A stretch of DNA of 35,638 nucleotides from Planctomycetales bacterium (GCA_027452145.1 DAIDHB010000260.1:1-35638); one strand, 5' to 3'. Numbered from the stretch's first letter, positions 24,805 to 32,486 are shown. The notes: generated by a model from the sequence alone, not told the origin. A program made the numbers and translations.

Positions 24805-25191
24805 CTATCGCCCGAACTTCTTGAGAACGTCCATCAACTCGTCAAGCACGGCGTCCTTGCGTCGTGCGTCGCCGCTGGCGATGGCGTGCGAGACGCAGTT
24901 CTCCGGGTAGTTGCGGAGGACGATCCTGCTGACGCTCTGCAAGGCCGCCTCGGTGGCCGCGAGCTGGTTCAGCACCTTCGGGCAGGGCTGGTCCTCTTGC
25001 AACATCTTGTCGAGGCCGCGCACCTGCCCCTCGATCCGCTTCAGGCGGGCCGAGAGGTCTCGCTTCAGGTCGCGGTCGAAGTAGACGACTTCGAGCGGTT
25101 GGCGGTCCGCACTTCTCCGAAGGCCGAGTGCGACGGATGCCTTCGTCTCGGTCCGGGCTGATGGACTCGACTTCGATCCGAGGCCCGTCAC
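24805..25191 (-). CDS. CsoR/RcnR-family metal-responsive repressor, variant ligand set
   Basis: 128 residues from the only available start (GTG at 25191); the family core begins near residue 40, so the first 35 residues are an unusual extension or the true start is unresolved. The core shows DLKRDLSARLKRIEGQVRGL, Cys70 (DQPCPKVL), NYPENC (Cys99) and a third helix DAVLDELMDVLKKF. In copper-sensing CsoR the residue four before the second Cys is His; here it is Tyr95. The Cys pair is kept, so it may sense another metal, persulfide, or copper in a different geometry. It is an all-helical DNA-binding repressor. It is co-transcribed with the small Cys gene and divergent from the right TolC gene. 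Confidence 0.82.
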   Translation of the reverse strand: MTGLGSKSSPSARTETKASVALGLRRSADRQPLEVVYFDRDLKRDLSARLKRIEGQVRGLDKMLQEDQPCPKVLNQLAATEAALQSVSRIVLRNYPENCVSHAIASGDARRKDAVLDELMDVLKKFGR

Positions 25192-25350
25192 CCGAACTCA
25201 CACAAGCTCCGAGAAAATCCTCGCGACCCGAACAATCCGCCGAAGCGGAATGGGCGTCGTTGCCGATGCATCACTCGGGCTCAATTGGATCGACGTTGCC
25301 GGTTGCGCAGACGGTACGCGCGACGCGGCGGCTCCCCGAGGAGGCCGGCA

Positions 25351-26898
25351 ATGAAGCGACAATGGTGCCCGTACCCGCTCGCGGTTCTCGTCTTAGGCGT
25401 GGTCGGCTGTGCTCAGACGGACAGACGTCCGTCCCCGGCCCAGCTCGATGGTCCGGTGGTTCAAGCCGCCGCTCATCCCACCGAGGCGGCCCACCCTCCG
25501 CAGGGTATGGCTGCGGCGTTGGTCCCCGCCGCGGTCCCGACGCCCGACCTGACCGGGCCGCAGCCGGTGGACGCCTACATCCGCCGGGCCTTGGCGGAGA
25601 ACCGCACGGTCCAGGCCGCCTTCCACAACGTCCAGTCTTTGAAGCACCGCATCCCGCAGGTTACATCGCTGGACGATCCGGTCGCGTCGAACACGATCTT
25701 CCCGATCCCCAGCGTGGCGCCCCAATACTCGCTGATGGGTTACAACCCGTATAACCTGACGCTCGCCCAGCAATTCCCCTGGTTCGGGACGCTCCGGCTG
25801 CGGGGCGAGGTGGCCAACCGCGACGCGCGGGTGGCCCTCGCCGAACTGGCCACCGCGCAACTGGACGCCGTCACGGCAGTGAGGCGGGCCTACTTCGAGC
25901 TCCACGCGGCCGAGAGGAGCGGCGCGATCCTGGCCGAGAACCGCGAGCTCCTGGAGCACTTCCGCGATCTCGCCAAGGCACGACTCGCCACCGGCGGCAC
26001 GCAACAGGACGTGATCCGGGCCGAGACGCTCATCAGCGAGTTGGATCGCGTGCTGGCCAGCAATCAGCAGGACGTCGCCACCGCCCGCGCCGCGCTGGCC
26101 CGCCAGACCCACGTCAGCCCCGAGGCCGACCTGCGCACGTTGCCCGAGCTACCGATGGCGACGGTCCCGGCCGAGATCGAGCGGCTCTACCAACTGGCCC
26201 TGACCGCCCGACCCGAACTCCGGGGCCGCCTGGAGGCCATCGCCCGCGACGAGAAGGCGGTCGAACTGGCGCGCAAGCGATTCTACCCCAACGTCACGCT
26301 CGGCCTGACCTACATGGACATGGAGAAGACCAACGCCATGACCCCGAAGACGGCCGGCGGCATGCCCAACGTGGGCCTCTTCGTCGCCTTCAATCTCCCC
26401 GTCTATCGCGACAAGTACCGCGCCGGGGTCTGCGAGGCGCAGGAACGGGCCATCGCCGACGCCAAGCTCTACGAGGCCGAACGGGACGAGGCGAACAGCG
26501 AGATCCAGGACTTCCTGACGCAAGCCAAGGTGCAGCAGAACGTCCTGAGCCTGCTCCGCGACAGCATCCTACCCCGCGCCAAGGACACGCTGGATCTCGC
26601 CAAGAGCGACTACGAGAATCAAAACGTCGATATCGCGACGGTCCTCGCGGCCGAACGGGAGGTGCTCCAGATCGAGATCCAGGTCGCCCAGGTGGAGGCG
26701 GAACTGGGCAAGGCGCTCGCGGCGCTGGAGCGGGCCGTGGGCAGCCAGGTCAACGAGCGGACACTCGAGCCCGGGCCGACCGAGGCGGCGAGCCCGGCCC
26801 CGCCCCCCTCGCCGCCATCGGCCCCGAGCCCCTTCCGGCCGGCGGGAACGCCGGCCAGGCCCGAGGCGCGTCGAAGTGGCCCGCCCGAGCCTCGTTGA
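25351..26898 (+). CDS. CusC-type outer membrane efflux lipoprotein
   Basis: 515 residues from the ATG at 25351, with GAGGAGG 7 nt upstream. The lipoprotein signal ends in LGVVGC (Cys20). The body has the duplicated TolC fold: VDAYIRRALAENRTVQAAF, then LAQQFPWFGTLRLRGEVA, a middle hinge LPELPMATVPAEIERLYQLAL, then VGLFVAFNLPVYRDKY and a long final helix. The tail is Pro/Ala-rich. It is divergent from the CsoR-family gene and close to cusBA, so it is the better candidate for the outer membrane partner of that pump. The other homologue (2057-3628) lacks a lipobox. Confidence 0.87.
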   Translation: MKRQWCPYPLAVLVLGVVGCAQTDRRPSPAQLDGPVVQAAAHPTEAAHPPQGMAAALVPAAVPTPDLTGPQPVDAYIRRALAENRTVQAAFHNVQSLKHRIPQVTSLDDPVASNTIFPIPSVAPQYSLMGYNPYNLTLAQQFPWFGTLRLRGEVANRDARVALAELATAQLDAVTAVRRAYFELHAAERSGAILAENRELLEHFRDLAKARLATGGTQQDVIRAETLISELDRVLASNQQDVATARAALARQTHVSPEADLRTLPELPMATVPAEIERLYQLALTARPELRGRLEAIARDEKAVELARKRFYPNVTLGLTYMDMEKTNAMTPKTAGGMPNVGLFVAFNLPVYRDKYRAGVCEAQERAIADAKLYEAERDEANSEIQDFLTQAKVQQNVLSLLRDSILPRAKDTLDLAKSDYENQNVDIATVLAAEREVLQIEIQVAQVEAELGKALAALERAVGSQVNERTLEPGPTEAASPAPPPSPPSAPSPFRPAGTPARPEARRSGPPEPR

Positions 26899-26926
26899 TT
26901 GAGCGTCGGGGCGGGCAGGCCGGTCG

Positions 26927-27475
26927 TCACATCGACATGCCCGCGCCGGTCGCCGAAGGGGTCAGAAGGCTTGGTGGTTGCCGGAAGGGGTAGCCGAGGC
27001 TCGGCGGCATCACCCCCATGCCGCTGGCGGCCGGCATCCGCCGCATGCCCCCGCCGAGGCCCATCCCGCCCGAGAGAGTGCCGGGCTCGAGCGTGAAGGG
27101 TCGCCGCCCACCCATGCCCCCGCCCATCCGGGGCATCCTGCCCATCGCGTCCAAGGTGAAGGACGGCCGCGCGGGATACATCGCGGTGGCCGACCGTGGC
27201 CGGAACGCGAGCCCACCGCCCCTCATGCTCGGCGTCGTCATCGCGGGCACCGACCCGCCCGCGGCGGGAACGACGACGTTCCCGCCCATGCCCGACGGAT
27301 CGACGACGTTAAAGCCCCCACCCATCGATGATCCCGAGGCGCCCGCCATCGCCCCGTAGCCTCCCAAGATGCCGCCGAGGCCCGGCTCCTGGGCACTCGC
27401 GGAGGTACCGCCCAGGGCCACGCCTCCTCCGAGCGCGAGAGCGATCGCCAAGACTGCTCGCGAAGATGCACGCAT
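26927..27475 (-). CDS. Secreted Gly/Met/Pro-rich protein
   Basis: 182 residues from the ATG at 27475, with GGAGG 8 nt upstream; the longer frame is unlikely. The signal peptide (about 1-29) ends in SASAQ. The rest is low complexity: Gly-Met pairs, Arg-Met turns (GRMPRMGGGMGGRR) and a short C-terminal GAGMSM. No fold is recognisable. Its composition matches the other Met-rich secreted proteins of this island, so periplasmic Cu(I) binding is a reasonable guess. It converges with the CusC-type gene. Confidence 0.65.
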   Translation of the reverse strand: MRASSRAVLAIALALGGGVALGGTSASAQEPGLGGILGGYGAMAGASGSSMGGGFNVVDPSGMGGNVVVPAAGGSVPAMTTPSMRGGGLAFRPRSATAMYPARPSFTLDAMGRMPRMGGGMGGRRPFTLEPGTLSGGMGLGGGMRRMPAASGMGVMPPSLGYPFRQPPSLLTPSATGAGMSM

Positions 27476-27666
27476 GTCTCTTCCTCCTTCCTTCGACCTG
27501 GTCGTCGCGGACGCGGTGGCGTAAGATCGCCGGTCCTCCGGCCCACCTGCCACCGGGTTTCCCATTCCATGCATCGACAGAACGCGGATCATACTCTCGC
27601 ATGCCGCGTGGAATCCCCTCCCCCACTCCGTCATCCTGCGCCGACAAATGGAGTTGTTGAACGAAG

Positions 27667-27891
27667 TCATGGCTCGGCAGAAAACCCTTGCCCGATGACC
27701 CCGAACACCTTGGAGAGCAACGTGCCGCCCTTGGAGAGCAAGCCCACGGGCGGCTCGGGCAGGGTAACGACCCGCTTGAGCCTCCAGCAGACCCAGAAGT
27801 CCTCTCGATGATTGTAGCAGTCAAACGAGCCGGCGTGAGGGCGCTGCGAACAGGTCCGATCGGTCCGCGATCGATCGTCGGGGGACATCAT
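27667..27891 (-). CDS. Small hypothetical protein (doubtful)
   Basis: 74 residues from ATG-ATG at 27891. The last 50 residues look protein-like (FDCYNHREDFWVCWRLKRVV, then LPEPPVGLLSKGG), with aromatic and basic residues and two repeated LLSKGG/LLSKVF turns, but I know no family. A GGAGGAG lies about 14 nt upstream, a little far. It may be a fragment of a longer decayed gene. Confidence 0.35.
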   Translation of the reverse strand: MMSPDDRSRTDRTCSQRPHAGSFDCYNHREDFWVCWRLKRVVTLPEPPVGLLSKGGTLLSKVFGVIGQGFSAEP

Positions 27892-28632
27892 CCGTGACTC
27901 AACAGCTCCTCCCTGTCCCGGGCGACTTTGGCGGACAACGGCTGCGATCCGGTCCATCGTGTATCGCGCGTCCCGGGGGGGGTTGCTGCCGCTCCTCCGC
28001 CGACAAGGCCGGTCGGAGCCGGGCAATCGCCCGATCGTCCAAAGTCGCCGGACCGAGGTGCCGCAGCGCCTTGGAAGACCATCGCACTCGTCCGAGACCG
28101 CCGCGCGGGGCAACGCCAGGCCACAAACTGACCAGGCCCGACCCTATTTGGGAGAGTTTGTTTACGGCACAAACCCATCGAAAAGCCTCAACCTTCGTGA
28201 AAAACCTCGTCGGTCTCGAAGGGAAGGCAGGGCCGGAGCAGCCAGCCCTGCCCATCCGCACGGTCACTTCCAGCGGCGCTCGGGTCGCTCCCCAGCGTTG
28301 CCTATCCTCCGTGGAAGTGGCCCCAGTTTACCACGCAAAGCGTGTCTACTCACATCAGCATGCCGACTCAGGTGACCGACTTCGTGGTTGGGTTTATCGC
28401 TTTCCGGGACCATGCGGATGGGGCTACGGCCAGTGAGATTGGCCTGCACCTGATTGCAGGCCGGGCAGAGGCTGGAGCAGCGTCCCAGGTGCGGCCCGCG
28501 GCCAACCCCCCGTATCAAAGGAGCCTTCCCCGATTGTGAATATGCGATCCGGGTCAAGTTGACTCTCACCGGCTCCCGTCCTTTTCCACTCAGGGGGAGG
28601 TGGCATTCTGCAACCAGCCGGGATGCGGACGG
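27892..28632. other. Gene-poor stretch
   Basis: About 740 bp with no supported gene. It contains one copy of the 31-bp direct repeat (28390-28420) and a hairpin GGCCTGCA/TGCAGGCC (28441-28462) with a 6-nt loop. Open frames on both strands are short and unlike known proteins. It looks like debris from past insertions. Confidence 0.5.
28390..28420 (+). repeat. 31-bp direct repeat, copy 1
   Basis: GGGTTTATCGC...CCATGCGGATG matches 29334-29364 at 28 of 31 positions, same orientation, about 0.95 kb apart. It may be the end of a lost mobile element. Confidence 0.75.
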
Positions 28633-29034
28633 TCACCGGCTTTCTTGCCCTCCATAAGCGATACGAAGGCTCGACCCTTTGGGCGGTACGACAGAGAGCC
28701 GAGCCTCAAATCGCCTCCGACTCCCGCGGCGTCCAGCACGCTTGGCAAGGACGCTCGTGCGCGCGAGCTCTTTGCCGTCACCCGATGTGACTTCAATAGC
28801 CACGTCGCGTGGCGGCCTGAGGTAATCCATGCTGCCCTCAACGACAAGGTCCGTGCCGTCCTGCGTGACAGACAGATTACGCAAAGGCAGGTTTTGCGGC
28901 GCCTCGAGATCCACACAGAGAATACCGTTTTGAACGAGGTCATAGCTGGGAGTACATCCCTGAAGGAACAAAAGGATGGAGGCACCGACTCGAATGGCCC
29001 TATTCAAAGGAGTTATTTCGGAGGCACTTGGCAT
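28633..29034 (-). CDS. Putative small lipoprotein
   Basis: 133 residues. The N-terminus has a hydrophobic stretch ending in LFLQGC, a fair lipobox (Cys27). The rest is a small beta-rich domain: NLSVTQDGTDLVVEGSM, then DVAIEVTSGDGKELART and FEARLSVVPPKGSSLRIAYGG. I do not recognise the family. There is no clear ribosome site before the ATG at 29034. It lies between the two copies of the 31-bp repeat and may have been carried with them. Confidence 0.5.
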   Translation of the reverse strand: MPSASEITPLNRAIRVGASILLFLQGCTPSYDLVQNGILCVDLEAPQNLPLRNLSVTQDGTDLVVEGSMDYLRPPRDVAIEVTSGDGKELARTSVLAKRAGRRGSRRRFEARLSVVPPKGSSLRIAYGGQESR

Positions 29035-29147
29035 GTCAGGTAATCGTACTATTCTTTACCTCGACCTCGCTCTAGCGCTTCTCGGCTCATCGCTCAAGTC
29101 GGATCTTATGTCAGACCATACCTACCATAGGTGGGCCTCGAAGGGCT

Positions 29148-29333
29148 GTGACTCAACACCTCGTGCTTGTACGTCCTGAACACGTCGAAAGCGTCATTCG
29201 TCCCATTCACGGTCAAACAGTCATGCGCGACGAAGACCTCGTCAAGCTTTACGAAGTTTCAACAAAGGCCCTGGTCCAAGGAGTCAAGCGGAATCTGGAT
29301 CGCTTTCCGGCTGACTTCGGCTGCTTCTCCATG
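29148..29333 (+). pseudogene. ORF6N/KilA-N-type DNA-binding domain protein, truncated
   Basis: From a GTG at 29148 the frame reads VESVIRPIHGQTVMRDEDL, then a VKLYEVSTKALVQ segment and VKRNLDRFPADFG, a textbook start of the ORF6N domain found in phage and mobile-element regulators. Homology stops at about 29330, exactly where the second copy of the 31-bp repeat begins; the frame then runs into unrelated sequence. It is a fragment cut by an insertion or deletion at the repeat. Confidence 0.75.
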
Positions 29334-29364
29334 GGGTTTATCGCCTTCCTGAACCATGCGGATG
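29334..29364 (+). repeat. 31-bp direct repeat, copy 2
   Basis: Second copy (28 of 31 identical to 28390-28420). It marks the point where the ORF6N gene is interrupted, which supports a mobile-element end or a recombination joint. Confidence 0.75.
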
Positions 29365-29395
29365 CGGCAAGCGATCGGCCCGATGTGCTGGCGGT

Positions 29396-29476
29396 TCGCT
29401 GCTGCCGCGCCAGGAGTACCCCGGCCCACAGGCCCGGGCGCCCAACGAACTCCACGAGGTCGATCTCGTGGGGCGA
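29396..29476 (+). pseudogene. Integrase-core transposase remnant
   Basis: One frame reads LPRQEYPGPQARAPNELHE then VDLVG before a stop. This matches the start of the DDE integrase core of IS481-like transposases, where the Asp of VDLVG would be the first catalytic residue. Nothing before or after continues the protein, so it is a short relic. Confidence 0.45.
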
Positions 29477-29525
29477 TGAACTGTCGGTTCGCAGCTAGCC
29501 TAGACTAGGACGGTGTCCGGGTCTA

Positions 29526-29903
29526 TTAGGCAGCGTCCTCCACCTCCTGGACAGGTGCGGATTCCCCTGCTCCCGTCTTGGCTCCGACAAACTCGACCGA
29601 GGAGGCGTGGATCTCCGTCCCGTATCTGTCGTGCCCCTCCTTGTCCTGCCACTTCTTTGTCCGGAGCCGGCCCTCGACGTAAACCTCCCGCCCCTTTCTG
29701 AGGACCGCCGCGCACGTCTCCGCCGAGCGCCCGAACGTGACGACGTCGTGCCATTCGGTATGGACCGTCTGTTCCCCCTCGGTATCCTTATACCGCTCGT
29801 CGGTCGCGATCCTCAGCACGCACACCGGGGTCTTCTCCGACGATGTCCGCAGGTCCGGATCCTTTCCGAGATTGCCGAGGAGCGTGACTCTGTTGATTCC
29901 CAT
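29526..29903 (-). CDS. ssb: Single-stranded DNA-binding protein
   Basis: 125 residues from the ATG at 29903, which has GGAGG 7 nt upstream; the longer frame (to 30011) adds only basic low-complexity sequence. It starts MGINRVTLLGNLGKDPDLR, followed by the OB-fold landmarks FGRSAETCAAVLRKGREVYVEGRL and RYGTEIHASSVEFVG. The C-terminal tail is short and acidic (EVEDAA) but lacks the usual DDDIPF-type tip, so contacts with host replication proteins may be reduced. Plasmid-borne ssb genes aid replication and conjugation. It is downstream of the partition genes on the same strand. Confidence 0.92.
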   Translation of the reverse strand: MGINRVTLLGNLGKDPDLRTSSEKTPVCVLRIATDERYKDTEGEQTVHTEWHDVVTFGRSAETCAAVLRKGREVYVEGRLRTKKWQDKEGHDRYGTEIHASSVEFVGAKTGAGESAPVQEVEDAA

Positions 29904-30048
29904 GATATGCCTCCGAAGAGGGGCGGCCCGAGCCGGTGGCCTCGCGCGAGACGCGTAGCTTCTGGCCTCCGCGCCCCTTGCACCGCCCCGCGTTTCGCCG
30001 TGCCATAGCACGGGCGACCCGGGGCTTCAATCCAAAATTGCGTGCAGC

Positions 30049-30645
30049 TCAGGACTTTGTGAGCTCCGATTTCACGATTCGGAGAAGGTCCCCCTCGTTG
30101 TTCGCGATGTCCGCTTCGTCGAGTTTAACTTCATCGAGAACCACCCGAATAGCGACACGCATGATGGTGTTCGCCGTGATCCTCTCTGACTTGTCGGTCT
30201 TCCTCCGTTGCAGTCTGGCGGCCAGGAGATTCAATTCGTCCCTCATATCGGGGTCCATCTGGAGGGTGACCCGTTCACTGAAGTTGTCGCTCTTACGCGT
30301 CGGTGCCGGAGGGATAGCCTCGAGGGGTTTTCCCCGCTCCTTCGGCCGCGGCTTTGCCCCGGTCACCGGCCGGACGGCTGTTGTTACGCGGTTAAGCTCG
30401 GGGGCCGGAGCCCTCGTCTCGCCCATGTTCAACGTGGACTGCGTGACCGGATGGAGTTCGACCGCCTTCACGACCTCGGCCTCGGGCCTCGGACGTTCAA
30501 TTTCGGCCTCCGGGGCGGCCTTCTTCACGAAGTCGCTCCCGAAAGGGCTGTCCCTTCTGGAACCGCTGGTCGCGATGCCGCCAAGGCCGCCCAGCGACTT
30601 GAGGCTCGATTCCAGCTCCTGATCGGTGACGGTTCCCTTAGCCAT
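30049..30645 (-). CDS. Ribbon-helix-helix centromere-binding partner of ParA (ParB analogue)
   Basis: 198 residues. The first 115 are low-complexity, Pro/Glu/Lys-rich and probably flexible. The C-terminal part has a ribbon-helix-helix layout: strand ERVTLQMD (124-131), helix PDMRDELNLLAARLQRR, then helix ITANTIMRVAIRVVLDE (156-172), followed by an acidic tail. The start overlaps the end of parA by 8 nt, so the two are co-translated. Small RHH proteins encoded after a short ParA are the DNA-binding halves of type Ib partition systems and bind arrays of 7-8 bp repeats (for example omega of pSM19035 and ParG of TP228). The octamer array upstream of the operon fits as its target. Confidence 0.72.
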   Translation of the reverse strand: MAKGTVTDQELESSLKSLGGLGGIATSGSRRDSPFGSDFVKKAAPEAEIERPRPEAEVVKAVELHPVTQSTLNMGETRAPAPELNRVTTAVRPVTGAKPRPKERGKPLEAIPPAPTRKSDNFSERVTLQMDPDMRDELNLLAARLQRRKTDKSERITANTIMRVAIRVVLDEVKLDEADIANNEGDLLRIVKSELTKS

Positions 30646-31462
30646 TTACCACGCCCTGTTCCGGTGTGACCCGAGAGACGTCCCCCACTCGCTCGAGGAA
30701 TTCCTTGGCGAGCTCCGTGAAGTCCTCCGTTCCCCGCCCGTTCGGCATGTTCTCGTACTCGAAGATGGTCTTCCGGACGCTCGGCGCCGACTTCGCCTTC
30801 GTGTTGACGCGGACCTTGGTCCTAAAGAGCATCGGACCGAGCTCCTTCCCGAGCATCGTTTCGACCTGGCGGCAGATCCGCTCTGTCCGCGAGTACATCG
30901 TGAGGACGACGCCAAGCGGCCGGAGCTGAGGCGCTATCTTCTGCATCTTCCCAATGGAGTTCCCGAGAAGTGTCAGTCCAACCATGGGGAGATACTCGGC
31001 GCTACACGGGACGAAGAACAGGTCGCTCGCGACAAGGGAATTCATAACGACGAGAGAGATCGAGGGAGGATTATCGAGGAGGATGAAGTCGTAGTTCGCG
31101 AAGGACGTAGACTTCGCGATACAGTCCTTCAGGATAGACTCTCGGCCGACGGCGCTTACGAGGCTGATGTCTGCTCCAGCGAAGTCCTCCGCACACGGGA
31201 TGATGTCCAGCCCCTTTGTCGGCGTTCCGACAATGAGGTGGTCAAGGCCCGTCTCGTCGACCAGAGCGTCGTAGAGAGTCGGAACGCCGTCCCGAAGTTC
31301 GACCGGGCCGATGAGGCTCTGAGTAAGGTTCTGTTGGGCGTCGAGGTCCACGAGAAGAACCCGCTTTCCCTGACGGGCGAGCGCCGCGCCGAGGTTTGCG
31401 GTGACGGTGGTCTTAAGGCACCCCCCCTTGTGGTTCACGATGCTGATAATAAGCGGGCTCAT
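30638..31462 (-). CDS. parA: ParA-type partition ATPase
   Basis: 274 residues. The deviant Walker A box is NHKGGCLKTT (KGGxxKT form) at 10-19. Walker B-type strands are VLLVDLDAQQN and FILLDNPPS, with the switch Asp. It lacks an N-terminal helix-turn-helix, as in short type Ib ParA proteins that rely on a separate RHH protein. It forms ATP-dependent dimers on the nucleoid to move plasmid copies apart. The ATG at 31462 overlaps the stop of the upstream small HTH gene (ATGA), so translation is coupled. No strong ribosome site of its own is seen. Confidence 0.93.
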   Translation of the reverse strand: MSPLIISIVNHKGGCLKTTVTANLGAALARQGKRVLLVDLDAQQNLTQSLIGPVELRDGVPTLYDALVDETGLDHLIVGTPTKGLDIIPCAEDFAGADISLVSAVGRESILKDCIAKSTSFANYDFILLDNPPSISLVVMNSLVASDLFFVPCSAEYLPMVGLTLLGNSIGKMQKIAPQLRPLGVVLTMYSRTERICRQVETMLGKELGPMLFRTKVRVNTKAKSAPSVRKTIFEYENMPNGRGTEDFTELAKEFLERVGDVSRVTPEQGVVNG

Positions 31463-31704
31463 AGGAGCGACCTCGACTGCTTATCCTCGAGCCAGCGCTC
31501 GAGCTCGCTCTTCCTGAACCTCCAGCGTCCGCCAGTGATCATGCGAAACGCCGGGATTTCCCCCGCCTGAATCAATTTGTAAAGGGTGTTTCGGTGAATT
31601 CCGAGGTACTCGCACGCCTCGGCCAAGGAGATGATGTCCGAAGCCTGTTTCTCCTCCGACGGGTGAGCGCTCATCTGCTGCGCTGTGTTCGACGACCTTG
31701 CCAT
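31459..31704 (-). CDS. Small MerR/excisionase-like HTH protein, first gene of the par operon
   Basis: 81 residues from the ATG at 31704 (AAGGA just upstream); a GTG at 31791 would add 29 residues but probably covers the promoter. The core is a helix-turn-helix of the HTH_17 type: IISLAEACEYLGIHRNTLYKL, then IPAFRMITGGRWRFRKSELERWL, where the wing has the usual GGRWRF turn. Such proteins act as excisionases or small regulators. Position in front of parA, with an ATGA overlap, suggests it regulates the operon or helps bind the array upstream. Confidence 0.8.
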   Translation of the reverse strand: MARSSNTAQQMSAHPSEEKQASDIISLAEACEYLGIHRNTLYKLIQAGEIPAFRMITGGRWRFRKSELERWLEDKQSRSLL

Positions 31705-31829
31705 GTTCCTTCGATTGGTTGAAGTCCGACCCCTTCTGCATAGCATCGACCAATTCAGCACACTAGAGAATAATTCAATCACTGAGACCACAGAGTGGCC
31801 CTGCCCGAACTGGGCCTAGGTCGAACGAT

Positions 31830-32189
31830 GTCTCACTTTCATAACTTCAGACCTTCACACATCGCAAACATCATACATTCACAGGACCCGACGTTCGCGG
31901 CTTCAGAGCATCGCAACTTCCGAACTTCCCAATATCGCAAAGTCCCACCTTACGAATTCCAGGTCTTCGCAATATCTGCCCTTCATAATTTCACAAGTCA
32001 CGGACTTGCGGACTCGTGAAGATTTGACGTTCGCAGCTTCGAATATCACGCACTTCCTGAGTTCATAGCTTCATCGTTTCTGACTTTCAGAACATCCGAG
32101 CTTCGGAACATCTGAAACAGGGAAAGTCGGACATTCCGACAATGAGAACGTTCGACCTTTGGAAGTTCATAACTTCCCAGAATCATTAA
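31830..32189. repeat. Strictly 8-bp-phased array of about 45 degenerate octamers; candidate plasmid centromere
   Basis: Cut into 8-base units from 31838, 44 units to 32189 share a consensus close to (T/A)TC-N-N-A-N-N, often ending in C; 31830-31837 also fits. By eye, position 1 is T or A in 40 of 44, position 2 is T in 37, position 3 is C in 33 and position 6 is A in 35. Examples are TTCATAAC (31838), TTCAGAGC (31902), TTCGCAGC (32030), TTCGGAAC (32102) and TTCATAAC (32166). The phase never drifts over 350 bp. A period of 8 is incompatible with coding. The block lies upstream of the HTH-parA-RHH operon, where type Ib centromere/operators lie. A short second block with a 4-nt phase shift may follow (32394-32441). 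Confidence 0.85.
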
Positions 32190-32297
32190 CGGTTTCTGAA
32201 AATCACGGCTTGCCAACGTGGAAGGGTTCGTCGATCTTGTTTCAAGTCTCTTTAACTACGGGGGACCTATCGACTAACGGCAGCGGCAGGAGAGGAA

Positions 32298-32441
32298 GGC
32301 ACAAAAAAACCAGCTTTGGCGAGCTGGTTCTTTTGCGGGCGCGGGGCGCCACAGATTTGAGTTACCGAACACCTCGAATCTATCCCTGAACAACGAATTC
32401 GGTCAACGGCCAATCCGCAGGCCGCACGGGGTTTTTGTGCC
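32298..32441. repeat. 10-bp inverted repeat GGCACAAAAA/TTTTTGTGCC flanking the pre-rep hairpin
   Basis: Perfect arms at 32298-32307 and 32432-32441, 124 bp apart, enclosing the hairpin. The right arm ends 45 bp before the rep start. It could be an initiator or repressor binding pair, or a foldback structure. Confidence 0.55.
32308..32335 (-). terminator. Intrinsic terminator hairpin, probably bidirectional
   Basis: AACCAGCT (32308-32315) pairs with AGCTGGTT (32322-32329). On the minus strand it is followed by TTTTTTT; on the plus strand by CTTTTG. The stronger signal is minus, so it would stop antisense transcription from the rep side before the partition array. Confidence 0.75.
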
Positions 32442-32486
32442 AAAAAATCCGGTCCGAACTGCCTCCACATGGGAGGAATAGGGGAC

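Larger units (their letters stand above)
32190..32486. other. Region between octamer array and rep; candidate origin
   Basis: No gene. It holds the end of the array-like sequence, a terminator-like hairpin (32308-32329) and a 10-bp inverted repeat (32298-32307 with 32432-32441). AT-rich patches (TTTTTGTG, CAAAAAAT) lie just before the rep start. Its position between the partition site and the initiator gene makes it the best place for a replication origin, but no iterons or DnaA boxes were recognised. Confidence 0.4.

Noticed and set aside
31795..32019. Possible small protein over the octamer array
   Set aside because: The sequence has an 8-base period, not divisible by three, and the apparent protein is only a by-product of the repeats. 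No ribosome site was found.
31830..32189. CRISPR array
   Set aside because: Units are 8 bp, degenerate and contiguous, with no constant repeat of 25-40 bp and no spacers. The Cas4-like protein is far away and stands alone.
31830..32189. Classical replication iterons
   Set aside because: Iterons are usually 17-22 bp and near-identical; these are 8 bp and highly variable. A role near the origin is not excluded, but the iteron label does not fit.
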